Assembly: GCF_023242475.1 (NCBI RefSeq)
Contig: NZ_JALJFG010000047.1
Location: 1-38,999, forward strand
From: Pseudomonas sp. MWU15-20650
GTDB lineage: Bacteria > Pseudomonadota > Gammaproteobacteria > Pseudomonadales > Pseudomonadaceae
Direction: 5' to 3'
Length of the DNA stretch: 38,999 nt
Positions within the stretch are counted from its first letter, which is position 1; each line of letters opens with the position of its first letter. Shown piece after piece: positions 1 to 8,507 of the stretch. The notes beneath the pieces were generated by a model. That model saw only the letters and a program-made list of their open reading frames with translations, did no database searches and was not told the origin of the DNA. The translations under genes were made by a program, and so were the position numbers.

Positions 1-19
1 TCCCACATTTGGCGCCGGG

Positions 20-1711
20 TTACTTTTTAAGACCGAGCTTCTTCAATTCCTCATCGCGCAACTCGCGACGCAGGATCTTGCCCACGTTGGTGGTTGGCAA
101 CGCATCACGGAACTCCACGGCCTTGGGCACCTTATAGCCGGTGACATTGGCGCGCATGTGCTCCATCACCTGGTCCTTGGTCAGGGTCGCCCCTGGCTTG
201 ACCACGATGAAAATCTTGATGTGTTCCCCGGACTTCTCATCCGGTACGCCGATGGCCGCGCATTGCAGTACGCCCGGCAAGGTCGCCAGCACGTCTTCCA
301 ATTCGTTGGGGTAGACGTTGAAACCGGAGACCAGAATCATGTCTTTCTTGCGGTCGACAATCCGCATGTAGCCGTCTTGCTGGATGATCGCAATGTCACC
401 GGTCTTCAGCCAACCTTCACTGTCAAGGATCTCGGTGGTGGCGTCTTCGCGCTGCCAGTAGCCCTTCATCACCTGCGGGCCCTTGACGCACAGCTCGCCG
501 GTTTCGCCCAACGCCAACTCGGTGCCGTCGTCGGCGATGACTTTACACACGGTGGACGGTACCGGAATGCCGATGGTGCCGATCTGGATGTGCTGGATCG
601 GGTTGACGGTTGCCACTGGGCTGGTTTCGGTCATGCCGTAACCTTCGCAGATGCCACAGCCCGTCACGGCCTTCCAACGCTCGGCCGCCGCCAGTTGCAG
701 GGCCATGCCGCCCGACAGGGTGACTTTGAGCGCGGAAAAGTCCAGCTTGCGGAACGCTTCGTTGTTGCACAGCGCCACGAACAAGGTGTTCAGACCGACA
801 AAACCGCTGAACTTCCACTTCGACAATTCCTTGACCATCGCCGGTAAATCGCGCGGGTTGCTGATCAGGATGTTGTGGTTGCCGATCAGCATCATCGCCA
901 TGCAATGAAACGTGAACGCATAGATGTGGTACAGCGGCAACGGGGTGATCAGGATCTCGCAGCCTTCATTGAGGTTGGAGCCCATCAGCGCCTTGCACTG
1001 CAGCATGTTGGCGACCAGGTTGCGGTGAGTCAGCATCGCGCCCTTGGCCACGCCTGTGGTGCCGCCGGTGTATTGCAGCACGGCCACGTCACTGCTGGAC
1101 GGGCAGGCATCGTTGACCGGTTGGCCGTGCCCCTTGGCCAGCACGTCGTTGAACTTGATCGCCTGGGGCAAGTGATAGGCCGGGACCATTTTCTTCACGT
1201 ACTTGATGACGCTGTTGATCAACAGGCGCTTGAACGGCGACAGCAGGTCGGCGACTTCGGTGACGATCACATGCTTGACGGCGGTCTTGGGCACGACCTT
1301 TTCCGCCAGGTGCGCCATATTCGCCAGACAGACCAGGGCCTTGGCCCCGGAATCATTGAATTGGTGTTCCATTTCCCGCGCGGTATACAGCGGGTTGGTA
1401 TTGACCACGATCAGGCCGGCGCGGATGGCACCGAACACGGCAACCGGGTACTGCAGGACGTTGGGCAGTTGCACGGCGATTCGATCGCCAGGCTTCAAGT
1501 CGGTATGCTGTTGCAGGTAGGCGGCGAATGCACCGGACAATTCGTACAATTGACCGTAGGTGATCGTCTTGCCGAGGTTGCTGAAAGCCGGTTTGTTGGC
1601 GAAGCGCTGGCAGGACTGCTTCAGTACCGCCTGAATATTCGGATACTCGTCTGGATTGATTTGTGCAGCAATCCCGGCGGGGTACTTATCCTTCCAAAAG
1701 TCTTCGTTCAT
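20..1711 (-). CDS. fadD1: Long-chain fatty acid-CoA ligase FadD1
   Basis: Activates free fatty acids to acyl-CoA through an acyl-AMP intermediate, feeding beta-oxidation at the inner membrane. The 563-residue product has the full ANL layout: the P-loop-like AMP-binding motif YTGGTTG near residues 214-220, the GYGMTETSP adenine-binding segment, and the fatty-acyl synthetase signature IVDRKKDMILVSGFN towards the C terminus. The ATG at 1711 is preceded by a GAGGAG ribosome binding site. It lies downstream of and parallel to a second synthetase gene with closely similar sequence, as fadD1 lies next to fadD2 in P. aeruginosa. The 428-bp gap between them holds its own leader, so independent transcription is likely. 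The fadD1 symbol rests on the N terminus (MNEDFWKDKYPAG) and gene order. Confidence 0.93.
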   Translation of the reverse strand: MNEDFWKDKYPAGIAAQINPDEYPNIQAVLKQSCQRFANKPAFSNLGKTITYGQLYELSGAFAAYLQQHTDLKPGDRIAVQLPNVLQYPVAVFGAIRAGLIVVNTNPLYTAREMEHQFNDSGAKALVCLANMAHLAEKVVPKTAVKHVIVTEVADLLSPFKRLLINSVIKYVKKMVPAYHLPQAIKFNDVLAKGHGQPVNDACPSSSDVAVLQYTGGTTGVAKGAMLTHRNLVANMLQCKALMGSNLNEGCEILITPLPLYHIYAFTFHCMAMMLIGNHNILISNPRDLPAMVKELSKWKFSGFVGLNTLFVALCNNEAFRKLDFSALKVTLSGGMALQLAAAERWKAVTGCGICEGYGMTETSPVATVNPIQHIQIGTIGIPVPSTVCKVIADDGTELALGETGELCVKGPQVMKGYWQREDATTEILDSEGWLKTGDIAIIQQDGYMRIVDRKKDMILVSGFNVYPNELEDVLATLPGVLQCAAIGVPDEKSGEHIKIFIVVKPGATLTKDQVMEHMRANVTGYKVPKAVEFRDALPTTNVGKILRRELRDEELKKLGLKK

Positions 1712-1743
1712 GGAAGCCCACTCCTCAGCGACGCGAATTCATC

Positions 1744-1760
1744 ATCGCATTTGATGCGAT
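1744..1760. promoter_or_regulatory. Palindrome in the fadD1 5' region
   Basis: ATCGCAT-TTG-ATGCGAT is a perfect 7-bp inverted repeat with a 3-bp spacer, 33 bp upstream of the fadD1 start. The size suits a dimeric repressor site, or it could form a small mRNA hairpin. It does not resemble the PsrA consensus as I know it. Confidence 0.45.
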
Positions 1761-1984
1761 TATTATTGGTGTATGTTTTTTTAAGGTGAGTCTGGCGCTT
1801 TCAAGCAGGCCGAGATGTCACAAAGCGCGCCGAGAGTAGCAGCTTTGCCAAGGGTCGCCTAGAGCCAAAAGAGAGCCCTACAGTCACAAACATGACTCAA
1901 GAACATCTAGTGGTCACTTTTAGAGCAAAAATTCTATAAGCCTGAGGTAGGCTCTGGAATGCGGCTTTCAAGGCAATAAATAGC

Positions 1985-2119
1985 AATGTGCGAGGGGCTG
2001 GCCCCGTGGCGCTCACAACAACAGCCGTTTGGTCACAGATTTTGCGTTCGACGGTAACGGTGTAGATACCGATGGCCATCGGGGGCAAGTCGAATCGTCG
2101 TACCGCCCCTCCCACATTT
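1985..2119. repeat. Degenerate REP pair, right copy interrupted
   Basis: The left half-site (1985-2006) reads like a decayed AATGTGGGAGGGGGCTTGCCCCCG. The right half (2076-2119) is an inverted REP, CCATCGGGGGCAAG then CCCCTCCCACATTT, with about 16 bp (2090-2105) between the two parts. The inserted sequence recurs in the REP pair at 29420-29572. Confidence 0.6.
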
Positions 2120-2139
2120 GATTGCATTTCAATGCATGC

Positions 2140-3828
2140 TCAGGCGATGTCGCGCAGCTCCCTGCGCAGAATTTTCCCCACCGGCGTCATCGGCAGCGAC
2201 TCACGCAACACAATGTGCTTGGGCACTTTGTACCCGGTGAAGTTGGTCTTGCAGTACGTCTTCAATTCCTCAAGGCTCACACCCTGGGCACGCGCCACCA
2301 CGAACAGCTTCACCGCCTCCCCCGTGCGCTCGTCCGGCACGCCGATGACCGCGCAGTTGGCTACGGCCGGGTGAGCCATCACCACGTCTTCGATCTCGTT
2401 GGGGTACACGTTAAAGCCGGAGACAATGATCAGGTCCTTCTTGCGATCAACTATGCTCACGAACCCATCGGCATCAATCACCGCAATGTCACCGGTCTTG
2501 AGCCAGCCGTCGGCGTCCAGGGTCTCGGCGGTGGCGACCGGCTGCTGCCAGTAGCCTTTCATCACTTGCGGACCTTTGATGCACAATTCACCGCGTTCGC
2601 CCAACGGCAGCTCGTGGCCTTCGTCATCGATCACTTTCATCGCGGTGCCCGGCACCGGAATGCCGACGGTGCCCAGGCGCGACTGGCTACCATAGGGGTT
2701 GGTACTGGCCACCGGTGAGGTTTCGGTGAGGCCATAACCTTCACCGATGGAGCACCCGGTCAGCGCCTTCCAGCGTTCCGCCGTGGCCTTGACCAGCGCG
2801 GTGCCACCCGAGTTGGTGATCTTGAGATGAGAGAAGTCCAGGGTCTTGAAATCCGGGTGGTCCATCAACGCCACAAACAGCGTGTTCAAGCCCAGCAGGC
2901 AGGAAAACCGCCACTTCTTCAATTCCTTGATAAAACCGCCAATGTCCCGCGGATTGGTAATCAGCACATTGTGGTTGCCGGTCACCATCATGCACATGCA
3001 GTTCGCCGTGAAGGCATAGATGTGGTACAGCGGCAGCGGCGCGATCATCACCTCTTGCCCTTCGCGCACCAGCGGTTGGCCATCGTCGGTGACCTGGGAC
3101 ATGCACGCTCGCGCCTGCTGCATATTGGCGACCAGGTTGCCATGGGTGAGCATCGCGCCCTTGGCCAGGCCGGTGGTGCCGCCGGTGTATTGCAGTACCG
3201 CGATATCCTCCAGCGTCACCGGGTGTCGCGTCACACCGAGGCCCGCGCCCAGGCGCAAGGCGCGCTTGAACGACACCGCGCGCGGCAGGTGGTAGGCCGG
3301 CACCATCTTCTTGACTTTATCGACCACGGTGTTGACCAGCCAGCCCTTGGCGGCGGGCATGAAGTCGCCCATCCTGGCCTCGATCAGGAAATCGATCTCG
3401 GTATCGGTACAGACTTCCTGCACCCTCGACCCGAACAGGTTGAGGTAAACCAACGCACGTACGCCGGCGTCCTTGAACTGATGGCGCATTTCCCGCGGGG
3501 TATACAGCGGGTTGGTATTGACCACGATCAGCCCGGCGCGCAAGGCGCCGAATACGGCAACCGGGTAATGCAGCACGTTGGGCATTTGCACGGCGATACG
3601 GTCGCCTGGCTTGAGGTCGGTGTGCTGTTGCAGGTAACCGGCGAACGCCGCACTCTGGCGCTCAAGCTCGGCGTAGGTCAGGGTAATGCCCATGTTGCTG
3701 AATGCCGGACGGTCGGCAAAGCTCTTGCAGGAACGCTCGAACACCTCGACCACCGACTTGTAGGTGGAGAGGTCAATGGTATTGGGAACGCCCGCCGCGC
3801 GTTTGTCATTCCAAAAATCAGGTTGCAT
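2140..3828 (-). CDS. fadD2: Long-chain fatty acid-CoA ligase FadD2
   Basis: Second acyl-CoA synthetase of the tandem, 562 residues, with the same ANL features: YTGGTTG, GYGLTETSP and the signature IVDRKKDLIIVSGFN. The open frame extends upstream to 4026. I start it at the ATG at 3828 because the product then begins MQPDFWNDKRAAG, matching the FadD1 N terminus, and the ATG has AGAGGA just upstream. It is divergent from a hydrolase gene, so 3829-4049 must carry promoters for both. In P. aeruginosa fadD1 and fadD2 differ in chain-length preference; which chain lengths this copy takes cannot be read from sequence. Confidence 0.92.
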   Translation of the reverse strand: MQPDFWNDKRAAGVPNTIDLSTYKSVVEVFERSCKSFADRPAFSNMGITLTYAELERQSAAFAGYLQQHTDLKPGDRIAVQMPNVLHYPVAVFGALRAGLIVVNTNPLYTPREMRHQFKDAGVRALVYLNLFGSRVQEVCTDTEIDFLIEARMGDFMPAAKGWLVNTVVDKVKKMVPAYHLPRAVSFKRALRLGAGLGVTRHPVTLEDIAVLQYTGGTTGLAKGAMLTHGNLVANMQQARACMSQVTDDGQPLVREGQEVMIAPLPLYHIYAFTANCMCMMVTGNHNVLITNPRDIGGFIKELKKWRFSCLLGLNTLFVALMDHPDFKTLDFSHLKITNSGGTALVKATAERWKALTGCSIGEGYGLTETSPVASTNPYGSQSRLGTVGIPVPGTAMKVIDDEGHELPLGERGELCIKGPQVMKGYWQQPVATAETLDADGWLKTGDIAVIDADGFVSIVDRKKDLIIVSGFNVYPNEIEDVVMAHPAVANCAVIGVPDERTGEAVKLFVVARAQGVSLEELKTYCKTNFTGYKVPKHIVLRESLPMTPVGKILRRELRDIA

Positions 3829-4049
3829 TATTCTTGTCCTCTTACCTGAGTGTGTCCGGCCGCTGCTGCTATAAAAATGTGCAGCTATAAAAAGCGGAGC
3901 TTTGGGGACGTTAGCAGTTATGACCCAACAGGCAAATACGCCAAACCGTGTCATTGATTGTATGAATCTTGCCGCTAACGCGTAGGCAGATACCCCAGCC
4001 CCTGGCAGATGAGCTATACACTGCAACGACCCCGAGCAAAGGAAGCGCC

Positions 4050-4994
4050 ATGAACCACAGCACCTTCTGGCTGACCGCGAATGACCGCAGCCGCCTGTAC
4101 GTCAATCAGTGGCTGCCGGACGGCCAGGCCAAGGCAATCATCATGCTGTCCCACGGCATGGCCGAGCACAGTGGTCGCTATGCACGCCTGGCCGAAGCCT
4201 TGTGTGCGGCCGGCTACGGCCTGTATGCACTGGACCAGCGTGGCCATGGGCGCACCGCCGATGAAGGCACGCTTGGGTTGTACGCCGAACAGGATGGCTG
4301 GAACAAAGTGGTGGGCGACCTGGCCAGCCTCAACCAGCACATCGGCCAGCAGCAGCCGGGGCTACCGATTATCCTGCTGGGCCACAGCATGGGTAGCTAT
4401 ATCGCCCAGGCTTACCTGCTGCACCACAGCGCCAGCTTGAAGGGCGCGATACTCAGCGGTTCGAATTTCCAGCCCGTGGCGCTGTACCGCGCGGCACGGG
4501 TGATTGCCCGTATCGAGCGCGCACGCCAGGGCCTGCGCGGGCGCAGTGCGTTGATTGAATTCCTCTCGTTCGGCTCGTTCAACAAGGCGTTCAAACCCAA
4601 TCGCACCGCGTTTGACTGGCTCAGCCGCGACCCGGATGAAGTGGACAAGTACATCAATGACCCGCTCTGTGGTTTGCGTTGCACCAACCAACTATGGATC
4701 GACTTGCTGGGCGGCTTGCAGCAAATCAGCAAAGCGTCCAATCTCGCGCAGATCGACCCGGGCCTGCCGATCCTGGTAATAGGCGGCGAATGTGATCCGG
4801 TGAGTGAAGGCAAGCGTCTCAAAAGTCTGGCCCACGCCTTGCGTGAGGCTGGCTGCCAAAACCTGCAATTGACTGTCTACCCGCAGGCGCGTCATGAAGT
4901 ATTCAATGAAATCAATCGCGATGAAGTCACAACGGATGTGCTGACGTGGCTCGACCAGGCTCTGGCATTGCACAGACCGACCCGCTGCGAATAA
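4050..4994 (+). CDS. Alpha/beta hydrolase, monoacylglycerol-lipase-like
   Basis: A 314-residue serine hydrolase of the Hydrolase_4 (monoacylglycerol lipase) type, probably releasing fatty acids from glycerol esters or similar lipids. The nucleophile elbow GHSMG puts Ser at 113, the acid is Asp249 in GGECDP and the base His282 in PQARHE. An SHGMAEHSGRY oxyanion segment lies near residues 34-44. There is no signal peptide, so it should be cytosolic. The ATG at 4050 has AAAGGA upstream, whereas the longer open frame from 3969 has no good ribosome site. It stands divergent from fadD2 and 71 bp before a PhaJ-type hydratase, the same order as PA3300-PA3302 in P. aeruginosa, which places it in lipid turnover. 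Confidence 0.85.
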   Translation: MNHSTFWLTANDRSRLYVNQWLPDGQAKAIIMLSHGMAEHSGRYARLAEALCAAGYGLYALDQRGHGRTADEGTLGLYAEQDGWNKVVGDLASLNQHIGQQQPGLPIILLGHSMGSYIAQAYLLHHSASLKGAILSGSNFQPVALYRAARVIARIERARQGLRGRSALIEFLSFGSFNKAFKPNRTAFDWLSRDPDEVDKYINDPLCGLRCTNQLWIDLLGGLQQISKASNLAQIDPGLPILVIGGECDPVSEGKRLKSLAHALREAGCQNLQLTVYPQARHEVFNEINRDEVTTDVLTWLDQALALHRPTRCE

Positions 4995-5002
4995 TTTTTC
5001 TT

Positions 5003-5028
5003 TTAAAATCAGATGGTTAAAATCAGAT
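5003..5028 (+). repeat. Tandem duplication upstream of the hydratase gene
   Basis: TTAAAATCAGAT occurs at 5003-5014 and again at 5017-5028, a 14-bp period in the 71-bp gap. It could be two binding sites or a simple slippage duplication. Confidence 0.6.
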
Positions 5029-5065
5029 CATTCAGTTACCGATTAGCCACAGGATGCACCTTTAG

Positions 5066-5536
5066 ATGACTCAGGTTACCAACACCCCGTACGAAGCCCT
5101 TGAAGTCGGCCAGACCGCCAGCTTCAGCAAGACCGTCGAAGAGCGCGATATTCAGCTGTTCGCCGCCATGTCCGGCGACCATAACCCGGTGCACCTGGAT
5201 GCCGAATATGCCAAGGCGACCCTGTTCAAGGAGCGTATCGCCCACGGTATGTTCAGCGGTGCCCTGATCAGTGCAGCCGTTGCCTGCGAGCTGCCTGGGC
5301 CTGGCACCATTTATATCGGCCAGCAGATGAGCTTCCAGAAGCCGGTGAAAATCGGCGACACGCTGACCGTGCGCCTGGAAATCCTCGAAAAGCTGCCCAA
5401 GTTTCGCGTGCGCATTGCCACGCGGGTGTTCAATCAGCGAGATGAGCTGGTCGTGGATGGCGAGGCGGAAATCCTCGCACCGCGCAAGCAGCAAGTCGTC
5501 ACCCTGACCGAACTGCCGCCGATCAGCATCGGCTGA
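5066..5536 (+). CDS. phaJ: (R)-specific enoyl-CoA hydratase, MaoC/PhaJ family
   Basis: Hydrates trans-2-enoyl-CoA to (R)-3-hydroxyacyl-CoA, which diverts beta-oxidation intermediates to polyhydroxyalkanoate or other (R)-specific pathways. The 156-residue hot-dog-fold protein carries the hydratase 2 motif SGDHNPVH with catalytic Asp38 and His43 at the expected five-residue spacing, followed by DAEYA and HGMFSGALI. The length is that of single-domain PhaJ enzymes. It follows the lipase-like hydrolase by 71 bp and is probably co-transcribed. Gene order matches P. aeruginosa phaJ1 (PA3302). No PHA synthase gene lies in the window, so its end use is open. Confidence 0.88.
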   Translation: MTQVTNTPYEALEVGQTASFSKTVEERDIQLFAAMSGDHNPVHLDAEYAKATLFKERIAHGMFSGALISAAVACELPGPGTIYIGQQMSFQKPVKIGDTLTVRLEILEKLPKFRVRIATRVFNQRDELVVDGEAEILAPRKQQVVTLTELPPISIG

Positions 5537-5564
5537 TGACCCTTTCAAGGTCAATACAATACAA

Positions 5565-5594
5565 ATGTGAGAGGGAGTTTGCTCCCTCCCACAT
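5565..5594. terminator. Hairpin between convergent phaJ and PA2169-family gene
   Basis: GAGGGAG-TTTG-CTCCCTC forms a stem flanked by ATGTG/CACAT, in the 75-bp gap between two convergent genes. The arms resemble a short REP. No long T tract follows on either strand. Confidence 0.6.
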
Positions 5595-5611
5595 GGGTTA
5601 CGCAGCAGGAC

Positions 5612-6079
5612 TCAAGACTGAGCACGAGCCTGGTTACGCAGGGCTTTGACCTGGTCGTGGTTGCGTTGTGCGCCGTGGAACTGACGCTCAACCAGATCGC
5701 GGATGCCCAGCAGGTTGTGCTTGTTGATCTTCTCGATCGCTTCCTTGTAAGCCTTCAGTGCGTGGTCCTCACCACGCTCGGCTTCGTTCAGGACAGCCTC
5801 TTCGTCTTTGCCGGTGACCAGTGACTTCACGTCGACCCAGCCACGGTGCAGGGCGCCGGCAACCGAGCCGGATTTTTCCGGATCACCACCCAATGCACGC
5901 ACGGCGGTTTGCAACTCGGCAGCCGCAGTGGCGCAGTCAGCGGAGCGTTTGACGAACAATGCTTTGAGCTCTGGGTGCTTGATATCTTCGGCACAAGTCG
6001 CGAAGCCTTTCTGGCCGTCTTTGCAGGTCTCGATCAGGTCGTTCAGTACAGAGATCGATTCTTTGTTGATGTCAGTCAT
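5612..6079 (-). CDS. PA2169-family four-helix-bundle protein (DUF2383)
   Basis: A 155-residue helical protein of the ferritin-like DUF2383/PA2169 family, whose role is not established; members are often seen among stress-induced genes. Predicted helices run through residues 5-30, 35-62, 75-110 and 112-150, with repeated Glu/His positions (for example GEDHALKAYKEAI) but no complete di-iron ExxH pattern that I can confirm. No signal peptide or membrane segment. AAGGA precedes the ATG at 6079. It is monocistronic and convergent with phaJ. Confidence 0.8.
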   Translation of the reverse strand: MTDINKESISVLNDLIETCKDGQKGFATCAEDIKHPELKALFVKRSADCATAAAELQTAVRALGGDPEKSGSVAGALHRGWVDVKSLVTGKDEEAVLNEAERGEDHALKAYKEAIEKINKHNLLGIRDLVERQFHGAQRNHDQVKALRNQARAQS

Positions 6080-6285
6080 TTTTCAATTCCTTGTGCGGGT
6101 TAAGAAACGTGTCTTAGTGATTGCAGCGCCCGTGCCAAGTTTTTAAGAAATGATTTAACCTTTTATTTCAACAACTTATGAATTATTGAACCTTCTGTAT
6201 CTATGTTATTTGCATGATCTGTCATTTGGCCTTCATGCAGAATGCCTGTATTTTCCAAGCCATTCTCTCCAACCGCTGAAACCCC

Positions 6286-6522
6286 ATGAACCCCGAAAAA
6301 CTTGAACTGCTGATCACCCGCGAAATGCCCTTCGGCAAGTACAAGGGACGGATCATCGCCGACCTGCCTGGCCCTTACCTTAACTGGTTCGCCCGTGAGG
6401 GTTTCCCCCATGGAGAGCTAGGCGGTTTATTGGCCTTGATGCAGGAAATCGACCACAACGGCCTGTCCGAACTGCTCGAACCGCTACGCGTAAAACACGG
6501 CAAACCCGCCCCTCGCCATTAA
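6286..6522 (+). CDS. DUF3820 family protein
   Basis: A 78-residue protein that fits DUF3820, a small family of unknown function. The characteristic segment MPFGKYKGRIIADLPGPYL spans residues 14-32 and is followed by LNWFAREGFPHGELGGLL. The C terminus is basic (RVKHGKPAPRH). The next gene follows within 12 bp, so the two are probably one transcript. No clear ribosome binding site is visible. Confidence 0.8.
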   Translation: MNPEKLELLITREMPFGKYKGRIIADLPGPYLNWFAREGFPHGELGGLLALMQEIDHNGLSELLEPLRVKHGKPAPRH

Positions 6523-6533
6523 GAGTGCACGTC

Positions 6534-7718
6534 ATGCCAAGGCATGCAGATAACGAACGTCACTGGCAGGTCATCGCCCAGCGCTATGAGCTGGAACCTG
6601 GTCCGATCAACTTGGAAAACGGCTACTTCGGGCGCATGAGCCGCTGGGTTCAGGCCCGGTACCTGGAGCACGTTGCGCTTATCAACCGCAGTAACTCGTT
6701 GTATGTACGCCAGCAGTTCGAACAAGGCGAACAGGTCGAGCTTCGGCGCCAATTGGCCGGGCTGATCGACGTGGCCCCTGAGGCGGTCGCCTTCACTCGC
6801 AACGCCACCGAAGCATTGCAGTCGCTGATCCGCAATTACAACGGTTTGCGGCCAGGTGACCAGGTACTGATCAGCGACCTGGAGTACGACACGGTCAAAG
6901 GCGCCATGCGCTGGTTGGCGAACGCTCGCGGCGTGGAGGTGATAGAGCTGTCCCACACGCACCCAGCCAGTTTCGACAGCCTGGTGCAGACTTATCGGGA
7001 TGCATTCGTGCAGTACCCGCGCCTCAAGTTGATGGCGCTGACCCATGTCACTCACCGTACTGGCCTGGTAATGCCGGTTGAGGCGATTGCCAAGGCGGCA
7101 CGCGCGCACGACGTCGACGTGATCCTTGACGGGGCTCACGCCCTGGGCCAGATCGAATTCAACCTGGCCCAACTCGGTATTCAGTTTGCCGGTTTCAACC
7201 TGCACAAATGGATCGGCGCACCACTGACCCTAGGCTTTCTGTACATAGCCCCCGAGCGCTTGGCTGATATTGACCCGGACATGGGCGAATTCCACTACCC
7301 CGCCAACGACGTGCGCGCGCGTACGTCCTACAGCACACCGAACTTTGCGGCGCTGATGACGTTACCACTGGTCTTTGAAGAACATCACGCATTGGGCGGC
7401 TCGTTGGCCAAGGGCGCACGGGTCAAATACTTGCGAGACTTGTGGGTGGGCCAGGTACGTGGGCTACCGGGGATCGAGGTGCTGACGCCAGATGACCCAC
7501 GGCTGTATTGCGGGATCACGGCCTTCAAGTTTACCGGACGAGATCAGCAGGTGATGGCGGATCGCTTGCTCAAGGACTACGGCCTGTTTACCACGACCCG
7601 TGTGGGAGCGGCGTTTGGTACCTGTATTCGGGTGACGCCAGGGTTGGTCACAAGCGCGGCAGACATCCAGGTACTGGTCAACGCTATCACCGAACTCAGC
7701 ACCCTCTCCCACACTTGA
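6534..7718 (+). CDS. Class V aminotransferase (PLP enzyme, isopenicillin-N-epimerase-like)
   Basis: A 394-residue fold-type I PLP enzyme. Residues fitting the cofactor site are Asp199 and His202 in VILDGAHALGQ and the Schiff-base Lys225 in FNLHKWIG. The TRNATEALQ segment (88-96) fits phosphate binding. The closest family pattern is isopenicillin-N epimerase/cysteine-desulfurase-like enzymes, but no active-site cysteine loop is evident, so the substrate is unknown. I prefer the ATG at 6534, with AAGAG eight bases upstream, to the in-frame GTG at 6525, which has none. It follows the DUF3820 gene closely, and its stop codon lies inside the terminator hairpin. Confidence 0.8.
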   Translation: MPRHADNERHWQVIAQRYELEPGPINLENGYFGRMSRWVQARYLEHVALINRSNSLYVRQQFEQGEQVELRRQLAGLIDVAPEAVAFTRNATEALQSLIRNYNGLRPGDQVLISDLEYDTVKGAMRWLANARGVEVIELSHTHPASFDSLVQTYRDAFVQYPRLKLMALTHVTHRTGLVMPVEAIAKAARAHDVDVILDGAHALGQIEFNLAQLGIQFAGFNLHKWIGAPLTLGFLYIAPERLADIDPDMGEFHYPANDVRARTSYSTPNFAALMTLPLVFEEHHALGGSLAKGARVKYLRDLWVGQVRGLPGIEVLTPDDPRLYCGITAFKFTGRDQQVMADRLLKDYGLFTTTRVGAAFGTCIRVTPGLVTSAADIQVLVNAITELSTLSHT

Positions 7719-7742
7719 ATGTGTGTGGGGCTTGAGTTTTTT
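7708..7742 (+). terminator. Rho-independent terminator of the aminotransferase gene
   Basis: CCCACAC (7708-7714) pairs with GTGTGGG (7723-7729), followed shortly by six T. The stop codon 7716-7718 sits in the loop. Confidence 0.7.
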
Positions 7743-7748
7743 GTGGGC

Positions 7749-7781
7749 AAAAAAAAGCGGCACACCGACCAAGTGCGCCGC
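7749..7781 (-). terminator. Rho-independent terminator of zwf-pgl-eda
   Basis: On the minus strand, GCGGCGCAC and GTGTGCCGC form a 9-bp stem (one G-U pair) with a 7-base loop, followed by eight T (the A run at 7749-7756). It is a strong terminator just after eda. Confidence 0.88.
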
Positions 7782-7824
7782 AAAAATGCCGTTAAGCACA
7801 GCAACAACGATTCGGTAAATCAGA

Positions 7825-8490
7825 TCAATCCAGCAATGCCAGCGCCTGGGCGGTGACTTCCTGGATACGGGCCCAGTCGCCGTTCTTGACCCACTCCGGG
7901 TCGAGCATCCAGCTACCGCCCACGCACATCACGTTTTTCAACGCCATGTAGCTCTTGATGTTGGCCGGGCCTACGCCGCCGGTCGGGCAGAATTTAACTT
8001 CGCCGAACGGGCCACCGAGGGCCTTGATAGCGGCAACACCGCCGCTGACTTCGGCCGGGAACAGCTTGAAGCGGCGATAACCCAGGCCGTAGCCTTCCAT
8101 GATGCCGGAGGCGTTGCTGATGCCAGGCAACAGCGGGATCGGGCTGTGTACCGAGGCTTCCAGCAAGTCGCGGGTGATGCCGGGGGTGACGATGAATTGC
8201 GAACCGGCCACCTCGGCCGCCTCGAGCATGTGACGGTCGAGTACGGTGCCAGCACCGGTGCACAGTTCAGGGCGTTGCTCACGCAGTACCTGAATGGCCT
8301 TGAGGCCAAACTCGGAACGCAGGGTCACTTCCAATGCAGTCAAACCGCCGGCTGCCAGGGCGTCGGCCAGCGGCAGAATATCCTGCTCACGGGCGATGGT
8401 GATCACCGGCAGGATCCGCGCCTTGGCGCAGAGACTGTCGATCAGGGCAACTTTATCCGCCATGGACACGGTCGGTTGAGGGCTTTTCAT
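7825..8490 (-). CDS. eda: KDPG aldolase (2-dehydro-3-deoxyphosphogluconate aldolase)
   Basis: Cleaves 2-keto-3-deoxy-6-phosphogluconate to pyruvate and glyceraldehyde-3-phosphate, the last step of the Entner-Doudoroff pathway. The 221-residue class I aldolase shows the GAGTV strand, the Schiff-base lysine in YRRFKLFPAE and the phosphate-binding CPTGGV. I choose the ATG at 8490 because AAGGA lies nine bases upstream and the length fits the family. An ATG at 8511, overlapping the pgl stop as ATGA, and a GTG at 8517 are in-frame alternatives. It is the last gene of the zwf-pgl-eda operon and is followed by a strong terminator. Confidence 0.93.
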   Translation of the reverse strand: MKSPQPTVSMADKVALIDSLCAKARILPVITIAREQDILPLADALAAGGLTALEVTLRSEFGLKAIQVLREQRPELCTGAGTVLDRHMLEAAEVAGSQFIVTPGITRDLLEASVHSPIPLLPGISNASGIMEGYGLGYRRFKLFPAEVSGGVAAIKALGGPFGEVKFCPTGGVGPANIKSYMALKNVMCVGGSWMLDPEWVKNGDWARIQEVTAQALALLD

Positions 8491-8507
8491 AGCGGCTGAT
8501 CCTTGGC

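Larger units (their letters stand above)
1712..2139. other. fadD1-fadD2 intergenic region
   Basis: This 428-bp gap has no convincing gene. It contains a short palindrome close to the fadD1 start (1744-1760), an A/T-rich leader with possible promoter sequence around 1760-1780, and a degenerate REP pair at 1985-2119. A weak AGCCT/AGGCT hairpin lies near 1940-1955. Confidence 0.6.

Noticed and set aside
875..1789. 304-residue plus-strand frame
   Set aside because: It is a shadow of fadD1 with no ribosome site; Gln/His/Arg-rich translation.
3829..4049. PsrA or FadR operator between fadD2 and the hydrolase gene
   Set aside because: A CAAAC occurs near 3943, but no partner GTTTG at suitable spacing; not supported. 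A GCTATAAAAA direct repeat (3868 and 3884) is noted but unexplained.
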